NCBI GenBank assembly: GCA_039720395.1
Contig: CM077832.1
Coordinates: forward strand, 21,167,607 to 21,231,606
Direction: 5' to 3'
Origin: Liquidambar formosana
Lineage: Eukaryota > Streptophyta > Magnoliopsida > Saxifragales > Altingiaceae
DNA: 64,000 nt
The translations under genes were made by a program, and so were the position numbers. How positions within the stretch are numbered: position 1 is the stretch's first letter; each line of letters begins with the position of its first letter. Below are positions 55,995 to 64,000 of this stretch, in pieces. Below the pieces are notes generated by a model. It was not told where the DNA came from. It saw only the letters and a list, made by a program, of their open reading frames with translations, and searched no databases.

Positions 55995-58900
55995 ATCTCC
56001 CACTTGCACTAAAGCCAATCGACCATGTATCGCATACCTATCTTCTCAAGATGTTGGTCTTAGACATAACCAATTATGTTTTAAAGCTTTAGTCAGTAGG
56101 TCTACAAAAACTTATGTAGATAATATCTTCTGTAATGTATCTATTACCTTTTCCAATGATTCCTCTAATCACTTGGAATTGCCGCTCTATGTGTTTGGAC
56201 TTTTGATGAGACCGTGATTCTTATACTTGAGCTATAGACCCATTGTTGTCACAAAACAAGGTGTGGGCAACTCAATGGAAGGAACAACTCCAAGTTCTAA
56301 ATGAACTTATAGATCCAAACAGTCTCCTAGACAATGCGACAATTAATTCACCCTTAATAATGGAATCCACTGTATCTTTCATACAGTTCTTCCATTAAGT
56401 ATTTCACCAACTAAAGTGAATATAAAATATACCCCATATGGATTATATCCAAATCCATATACCCATCTACTATGAGTTTACAATTTCCATATACAATCCA
56501 ATATTCCAAATTTGAATTGATTGATAACTATTTGTAACAATTACAACATAATAGATATCAGGTTCAATACATAGTGTAAAATAAGGTTTCTTAACACTTT
56601 AAGAATCTTACTTGTGTTATCCTAGGGCACATGCCCTTGAATAATGAATTCTTATCTGAAGTAAATTAGACCTCCCTTAGAATTCTCCAGGTTGAACTCC
56701 TTCAACATTTTAACTATGTTTGATGATTTGGAGATACTTAGCAATCTTTAGATCTATCTCTATAGATCTTATTGGATGCTTTTGCCAAATCTTTCATGAA
56801 TTAGTTTTTCTCCAAAAACTAAAACTTTACATTAGATAACATTCATATATCATTCATAATGATTATGATGTCATCCATACTTAGGATAAAGAAAAACGAT
56901 CGCACTCCCACTAACCTTTTATACACTCATGGTCCATCTATACAATGAGAGAAATCAAACAATTTGATTACTTCAACTTTATAGATGTTCTAATTATGAG
57001 AACCTTGTAGTCTATTAATGGACATCTATAACTTACACACTTTTATGGTTTTTCACCATTTAATATAACATCTTTATATCCTTTTTGACATATCTTATAT
57101 TCAAAATGTGTGTTTATAGATAACAAGATCCAAATGGATTTCAGCATAACTATTATCAAACAAGTTTCTTTATAGACAACTTTTTGCCTATGTTGAAAAC
57201 ATTCTTAAATAGCCAAGCCTTTTAGGTCTCTACCTATCCATATTGGATTTAATGACTCTTAGTCATTTCTCGAGTTGATGTGAAACATCGTCTAGTCATA
57301 ATCAATAGGATTATCTTGGTGATCTTTATCACCAAAGAACAATTCTTTCACATTCTAATAGAGATACAATATCTCTCTTATGTTAAGAAATATCCAATTT
57401 GATCTATGAAAAGATTGTAGTGTAGTTAAGGGTTTTGTCTCAACAGAGACAAGGGTTGGATCTTTGTTCGTTTGTGGCTTTACAGACAATTCTATAAATT
57501 CTATCTACTTTTGCATCTTTCTTGAATGAACTCTTTCTCAAGAAAATCCAGCAAACATCCTAATGGACAACTTTTGTTCACTAGGGTAATATAAATACTA
57601 TCCCAACCACTTTTGGGATATACCACAATTCAACACTTGCTTGACCGTATTTCCAGATTGTCTACATTATGTTTCCAGACATACGTAGCACAAGCCCAAG
57701 CCTTAACTTCTTTAAGTTGGGTTTCTTCCCATATCATATCTGATATAATTGGGACAAAACTGGAGTGAACCCTAAATTATCAATATGTAGCAATTTTAAG
57801 GTATATCCTAGATGGATACCTTAGTAAAACTCATCATGGATCAAACCATATCTTAATAGGGTTCAATTCGTTCTCTTAGATTCACCATTGAGCTATGGTA
57901 TTCTAAGATGAGTCTACTGTAATTGAATGCATGCTCTACATGACTATATACATCACAATGTATTAGTCAAATTATAAATGTAACTCTTTCACTTCACCAA
58001 GCAAAAGATGGGTTTAGTCATCTCATAACCAAGTCATTATCGTTACATTTAAATGAGAGTCTCTACATCTTTTGTATTCTTGGAATACGTTGCATTCGCT
58101 CTAATTAGTCATTTAAATTCAGAAATCAAATTTCTAGAATATCTTAAATGACCTAGTTAAGAAATAAGTTCCCAAAATTAATCTAGCAACTCTTGCTCTA
58201 TTAAAATTTTTAAAGGTAACTTATTATCTACTTAACTTTCCGCTTTGATTTAGATTACACGAGAATCCAAAAATCAAGAAGCAGAACTAACCAACAATTT
58301 AGTTTAGAGCATGAACCAAAACTTCAAAAGTTTGGTTCTTTTAGAAAACTGATACTTTATCAAGTTCCCTTTACAATACCTTATGTTTACTACAAAATAA
58401 TTATATTTCTTTGTCTTTGACTTTTCAAGACTTGATTTCCTCTATGCTTCCATTTTAAATCACATCTAGCTTCTCAAGCTATTCCATGTGATTAATCATT
58501 TTTCAAAAGAATGATTATTAATAAACAACTTTTATTACATCCTAGTCTAGAAGAAGTCCTTTATAAGTACTATACTTTATAGTATTATTTTACTCACCAT
58601 ACAACCTTTGTATGTGATATAGGACATCAAAGGCATTTGCATTGACTAATTTTGCTTCTGAAGCTCATTAGTCATCAATACTATCATATAGCATGGCAAC
58701 AAGATGCCAATTGTGCATAGTGTCTTTTTCTTCTTAGGATATTTTGTGGAGGGCCTTTAAGAAAAGGCCTAATAGCATATGAATAATCTTTTGAAATTAA
58801 GAACAATTCTCAATTTCCTAAGTCAATCAAAGAAATCGGGTTTAGTTAAACTATCAATATCCTATATATTAGGAAATAGGGGTTTTGAGGTGAGTAATTA

Positions 58901-59270
58901 GGTAATCTACATAAACAAAGAATTAGATTTCATTTTTATCCATAATGATTGGGTCTTTAATCATATGGTACCTCCCACTATTTTATCAAATTCCATACAC
59001 CCTCTAATGGAATTCGGGAATCTCATTCCTAATGGGGATTGGGGTCCCACTGTGACCTAGAAGCCTCACATGTTAGTTTCTTGGCTTCTAACCCACAATA
59101 AGAAGACAACTCTTTGTCTATTGCTTCATAAGCAAGTTCCAATCATTTTACCTCTAGGGAACATACACCTCACATGTTAGTTTCTTGGAATACTTCCCTA
59201 GTTAAGTTAAACCCATCATTCACACAGGTATGTTTCGCCAAATATATACCTCACATGTTAGTTTCTTGGT
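55995..59270 (-). pseudogene. Decayed copia pol in Cop-D
   Basis: It is homologous to 30311-33496 of Cop-C. RNase H relics are at about 56090-56310 and RT relics at about 56840-56960. Three copies of CTCACATGTTAGTTTCTTG lie uninterrupted at 59065-59083, 59169-59187 and 59250-59268. Frames are broken throughout. Confidence 0.75.
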
Positions 59271-62200
59271 ATATACCAGTTTAGGCACCCCATGATATCT
59301 CATATGTGATAGTTTCAAGTAATGTCTTTAACATGGGTAGCTCCTACATGTCTGCAGCCAGGTACCCACATTAAGGGACGTTAGATGATCCTATAATGAT
59401 GGAAGGCAATGAAGAATTCATTCCCTATGATTTCTTCATTTTCAACTTAATATTAAAAGAGAGGGGTTTTAAAGGGTCTCATCAAATTAACATGCATCCT
59501 ATGTATCAAAATTTAAACATATAAATTATGCTATTTATAATCATACATCTCATGCTATTATAAATCATACATCGCATGCTATTATATATCAACATATATA
59601 AAGTACCATATTTTGATATTAGTCCCTAAGTGAATAGGTAACATATACCAAACTATGGTATTGGAGCTAATACAATTATCTCATAAATTAAAGCTCCCAC
59701 TATGATGATTATGGACTTTGAGAGGATTCAATCCAAGCCAATAGATTGAATCCAAGGTCTAAGGTGGGTGTAGGTGATCGTAAAATAAACCATTCGTAAC
59801 ATGCATGCTTTCTTGAAAAACTTCTCTAAGCTTTCAAGTCCTTCAATCTGCTCCCTTGGCTTGATGGTCTCCACCATTGGCTTGTTGGGCTCCATCATAC
59901 TCCTTTGGGTCCACCATGCTCCTTAGTGCACTCTCGATTACATAACATTTACATAATATATAGAAAGGGATACATAAGGGGAATGTGGGGTACATAAGAG
60001 AATGATAGAGAGAAAGGGAAGGTGGCATGCAAGCCCCAAATAATAAATTACATCACCATAATAAAATTACAACTCTTGAAAAATTATTACAACCCATTCA
60101 TAAGACGGCCAATCACAATTGGTTTAAAGGGTATAGTCCATAATCATCATCCAAGCACATACATACAATCTCATTGCATAATGTAAAGAAAAACTGTAAG
60201 CATTAAAACATATGGGCATTATGGTAATTCTCTTGAATGATTTACATTAATCTCATTAATGCATCCTAATCTTATTAGGTTTAAACAAAAATATCCAGAA
60301 TTAAATAAAGTCTTAACATTTAAGACATTTAGTTTCAATTAATCAAATTAATAGAAACATATAAAGTTTCCTAAAATAACTCTAATATTCAATATTAGGG
60401 TTTCCTTATTTAAACAAAACAATTTCATTTAATTAAGAATTTCCAGATTTTAATTTAATCCCCAATTGTATTTTAAACCATTTGAAACATTATAAAATTA
60501 ATCAATGTTAATTAAATAATTAACATGGGAATTAAATAAAATCAATTAAATGATGAATTAGTGTATTAGGGTTTCCTAAAACCCTAAACCCTAAATGCAA
60601 GCCCTAATCATTAAATGCCTTATGATTGGTCATTTAATGTCCAATCATTAAAACCCTAGGTTCATACGGTATTTAATAAAAGGGATTAGGGTTTAATTAA
60701 TGCCAAATAGGGTATTTATTACACTTAATAAATTACACTAATTAGGGTTATCAAAACCCTAACCCTAGACATCATTAATGGTATTAATTATGCCCTAACA
60801 ATTAATAACCATGATTGGTCATTTAATGACCAATCATTAACTCTTAATTAAGGTAATTAATATTCCAATTAGGGTTTTAATTAATGCCATAATGAAATTA
60901 GGGTTTCATCATTAACTCAAAATTAGGGTTTCATCCTTAACTCTATGCAGCCGTCACTACCAGGGGGCTGCCTGAGCTTGGCTAGGCTGCCATGGCCACC
61001 AACGACTGTGGGAGGCCATGGCCAGTCATGGGAGAACATCCTAGGGGTGTGGGACAAGCCTCTGGACACGTGAGAAGTGGTGGAAGTGGCTGCCATCATC
61101 AAGAACAATCAGGGTTTCCAAAACCCATTGCTGGAGCCATTGTTGCAGACCTTGAAGGTCACAATAGCTTCTAAATCCTTATCAATTCGACTCCTCCATT
61201 GAAACCAGCTTTTGTATCATGTCCCTACATGAAATACTAAGCTAATAGAAGAGGTTTGGATGATCAAATCATCACCAATTGTTCTAAACAATTAAAACAA
61301 CAGTAGGCTGCCCAGAAATTTACAGCATACTGTCCATTGTCAGAAATTGATTTAAAACCCAGCAAGATGAATGAATTAGGCTACCAAAAAAATTTTCCCA
61401 GTATCCTACATGTCTTAGGAAACTAATGCAATTGGTTTCATGCAATTTGGAGTTCCCTAACTCAAGTTCTAATCAAAACTCCATTGATGACTTTTCTGCA
61501 GAGAAAATCTGCTATGCTGTTCATGAAAAATTTTCAAACTTTTTGAATCTTTTTCCATCAAAACCTTTTTGAAACTTAAAGAAAATCATATACACATGAT
61601 ATATAATGATCCTACAATGATCTTCCATCATAAATACAGCAGCTTTAATTAGAATTAATTGCAAGAACCTTAGGGTTCTAAAACCCAGATTCAGCCTCCA
61701 TGGTGTTCTTCTCCTTCTTCCTTCTGTTCTAGCATCTTAATCCAATTATGATGCATCTAAATGCTTGGGAACCTTTCCCTACCATGTCTAGAACATAACG
61801 CAAGTGGTGGCAACCATTGCCATGCCTTTGATCTCCATCAATAACTCAAAGTTGTGGCTATTGCATCATTCCCGAGCAAAACTGTCTTTCCAGACAGCCT
61901 GTAGTAAAAAATTCATAACTTTCACTACAGAACTCGGATTGATGCACCGTTTGTTTGGTTGGAAAGCTGATTCGAAGAGCTTTCTAACCATATATGGCTC
62001 GAAAATTTTGGAGAAGAACTCTGAATTCGGCATGCAAAACAAGATGACGGTTTTTCATGGCAACCATGAAAACTGTTCATAACAGTTTTATAAAACCCTA
62101 GAATCCTTATTCTTCTTCTCCAAACTCAAACCCTATGCAACCTATTGCATCCATGGCTACACTTAACCATCAATTAGAAGAGGAGTAGAAGAGAATTGAC

Positions 62201-62330
62201 CTAGGGTTCCAAACCCTAGGTTCAGCCATGGAGGAAAACCAATTATGCAGAAAAATTTTCCAGATTTTTGAATCATTCAACTGCACCATAATTACCAGCC
62301 CATATGTATTTTGTATTATGCATAATCATG
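59271..62330 (-). other. Cop-D internal region, leader side, without genes
   Basis: It is homologous to the Cop-C right half. It includes the short conserved frame 59843-60028 (minus), telomere-like CCCTAAA-rich stretches (60545-60920) and the twin hairpins at 62052-62089. Confidence 0.65.
62052..62089 (-). other. Twin overlapping hairpins in the Cop-D leader
   Basis: TTTTCATGG-CAA-CCATGAAAA and AAAACTGTT-CAT-AACAGTTTT. The loop differs from Cop-C (CAA versus CTA) while the stems are unchanged. Confidence 0.65.
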
Positions 62331-62342
62331 GCTCTGATACCA
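62331..62342 (-). other. Primer binding site of Cop-D
   Basis: GCTCTGATACCA on the plus strand, one base before the LTR. Confidence 0.95.
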
Positions 62343-62343
62343 C

Positions 62344-64000
62344 TGTTGGGAATCGAACAAGAGGGAAAAATACAAAGGCGGAATATAAAAATTTTTCCTA
62401 CGATTCCCAATCCCATGAATCTAACTATGCATAACACAAAATCAAACCCTAACTACGAAGAGGGTTAGAACACTTACAGTTTTAATGGTCTTCTCCTTTT
62501 TGCTCCAAGCTTTGATTCCGGACAGCGGTGAATGAGCAGCCCAAGTGTGCTGCCTCCAACGGTATCCACACCTAGCTAGAGCTTCAAGTCCTTTCTTTCT
62601 TCTTCCTTGTTGTTGCTAGAGGTGGAGAAGAGAGAGAGAGAGAAGAGAGCCTCCAAGGGGCTGGACGGCTAGGGTTTTTTTGTGCAAGCCTCTTATGCCA
62701 TGTCACACATAAGTGTGACTTATATAGGCAGCCCACTAAAGGGGGCTGGCCGATGGGGAAGAAACCCTAATAGGGTTATGTGTAATTACTCTTAATTGCA
62801 CATTAACCCCTATTATTTGTATCAAATACAAATAGGCCTATAAAGAACTATTCTTTATTCACTAAAACCCTTTCTCTCATAGACTTTAAAGCCCTTCTTG
62901 CATGATCAGTGTGTGACCCATTGGGTTCACATCATTAAGTAGTAGGAATAGCACAAGGTGTGCACAATGGAACTCTTTCCATTTAGGGTCTAATTGGAAC
63001 TCCTTCCAATTCCCTAATTGATTATAACTCACTTATATCAATTAGGGCTTCTACTAACCATGAGTAACACCTAGCATATGGCTCATTGTGTGGTCCTTAA
63101 TGAGGTGAATAGTCATTTACAAAGAACCCTTCTGTTATAGTTTATAGGTTACAATTGCATCCTTCCTTCAACACAATGTCTCCAATTGAACTAATAGGAC
63201 ATGGAAGTCTGTCAAGTCCCTAGTTCAATTACTTTATACTCATTCATAGATATCAACTCATTGATGAACTCATGAAACTCTTTTCATATTCATCCTACCA
63301 TGGCCATGGATTTAATGAGTTATATTATGAATGCTATATGAGACATTCTCTCTCTTTTTCCTGAGAGTGATGGATCCCTTGTTGATCACTCATATGCCTT
63401 CATACACATAGCAGTAGGGCCAATGAACACCTTTGCAGACCCCTGAATAGGATTTGCACTTAGTGTTATCAAACTTCTAAAGCTACATGCATAAAGCAAC
63501 TATGGTGTCTCAGGTCTAAGGATTACTTGTACCACTCTAACAATGAGAAACTGATTGACAGGCAGGAAAAAACTCCATTCAGTTTATCTCATATCTTTGG
63601 TCACATTCAGTGTACCTATTCTCGCAATAGGCACCCACTTGTTGGTTGTAGTGTCTCCACACAAATAGCTTGAGACTAGCTATCCTCCTATAGAGTCAGC
63701 CTAACAAGTGCTAGTCCCATGGTTCATTACTGTCCATCATAGTGAACCTTCAACTAGGAATGCTTTAGGAGTTTAGTACAGAGATATATCTATAGTCTCA
63801 AAATTACAACTCTTTGTAATTCCATATTCTCAACTCTAACTCCATGGACATATTATGTAAATATAAATGATGCATATAAACATAATAGAATAAGCCCTTT
63901 TATTAAATCAATAATAAATGTGACATACATAAATGAAAGTCAAATGATTGTTCCTAATCCCTAAACAATCATCTCTATGATTGGCTCTAGGGCATAATCC
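62344..64000 (-). repeat. Cop-D 5' LTR, cut by the window edge
   Basis: It pairs with 54335-55994; the final TAACA is missing because the window ends. Confidence 0.95.
62719..62726 (-). promoter_or_regulatory. TATA box of the Cop-D 5' LTR
   Basis: TATATAAG on the minus strand, followed by the same GTCACAC-TTAT-GTGTGAC hairpin as Cop-C. Confidence 0.55.

Larger units (their letters stand above)
54335..64000 (-). mobile_element. Cop-D: non-autonomous copia element, right end just outside the window
   Basis: It has 3' LTR 54335-55994, polypurine tract from 55995, primer site 62331-62342 and 5' LTR from 62344. By comparison with the other LTR it lacks only about 5 bases at the window edge, giving about 9.67 kb. 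The left flank is CCATG of the Tat-3 LTR; the right duplication is not visible. The LTRs differ at about nine places that I found. It is homologous to Cop-C along its whole length, without the Cop-E insertion. Confidence 0.94.

Overview
This window looks like gene-free plant heterochromatin: it is almost entirely a nest of LTR retrotransposons. A plant host is indicated by Ty1/copia elements with a tRNA-Met type primer site (TGGTATCAGAGC), by Ty3/gypsy elements of the Tat type (Gag-protease, RT, two RNase H domains, integrase), and by an antisense gene of the plant mobile domain (PMD) type. The eudicot-like character is an inference only. I see no ordinary host gene, tRNA, rRNA or CRISPR. The names Tat-1 to Tat-3 and Cop-A to Cop-F are local labels used here.

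Layout. The outermost visible element is Tat-2, an old Tat-type element on the minus strand. Its 5' LTR is at 51284-53947 and its 3' LTR lies left of the window. Five insertions cut it. Cop-B (3' end 1893-4250), itself cut by Cop-A (3' end 1-1892), sits in the antisense PMD gene. Tat-1 (4597-21475, TSD CTCGC) sits 346 bp further along the same PMD gene. Solo LTR Cop-F (22780-24437, TSD GAGCT) sits in integrase. Cop-C (28654-48044, TSD CAATA) sits in gag-protease and carries the inverted Cop-E (33497-43196, TSD TTAGT). To the right of Tat-2 are 128 bp of unassigned DNA, then the start of a third Tat LTR (Tat-3, 54076-54334), which Cop-D interrupts (54335 to beyond the right edge).

Tat-1 is full length (16.9 kb) with nearly identical 2.63 kb LTRs. 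It encodes Gag-protease (18035-14916) and RT/RNase H/integrase (14728-11369). A phase-matched intron candidate (14919-14748) would join the two into one polyprotein. An antisense PMD gene with its own TATA box (9721) and poly(A) signals lies convergent to pol. A 2 kb tandem array between the 3' LTR and that gene consists of perfect hairpins whose arms change together. Despite its youth Tat-1 looks defective: a protease active-site Asp is Asn, a Trp codon is TAG before integrase, and the PMD frame has a TAA.

Cop-C, Cop-D and Cop-E are three copies of one element of about 9.7 kb. Their LTRs are fresh but their pol is decayed in all copies (RT catalytic motif reads SIDD, with many stops). They therefore look like a non-autonomous family moved in trans. 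Cop-B, with matching LTR ends and an intact RNase H reading frame, shows what a helper may look like. The LTR ends and leader of this family carry conserved hairpins with paired substitutions.
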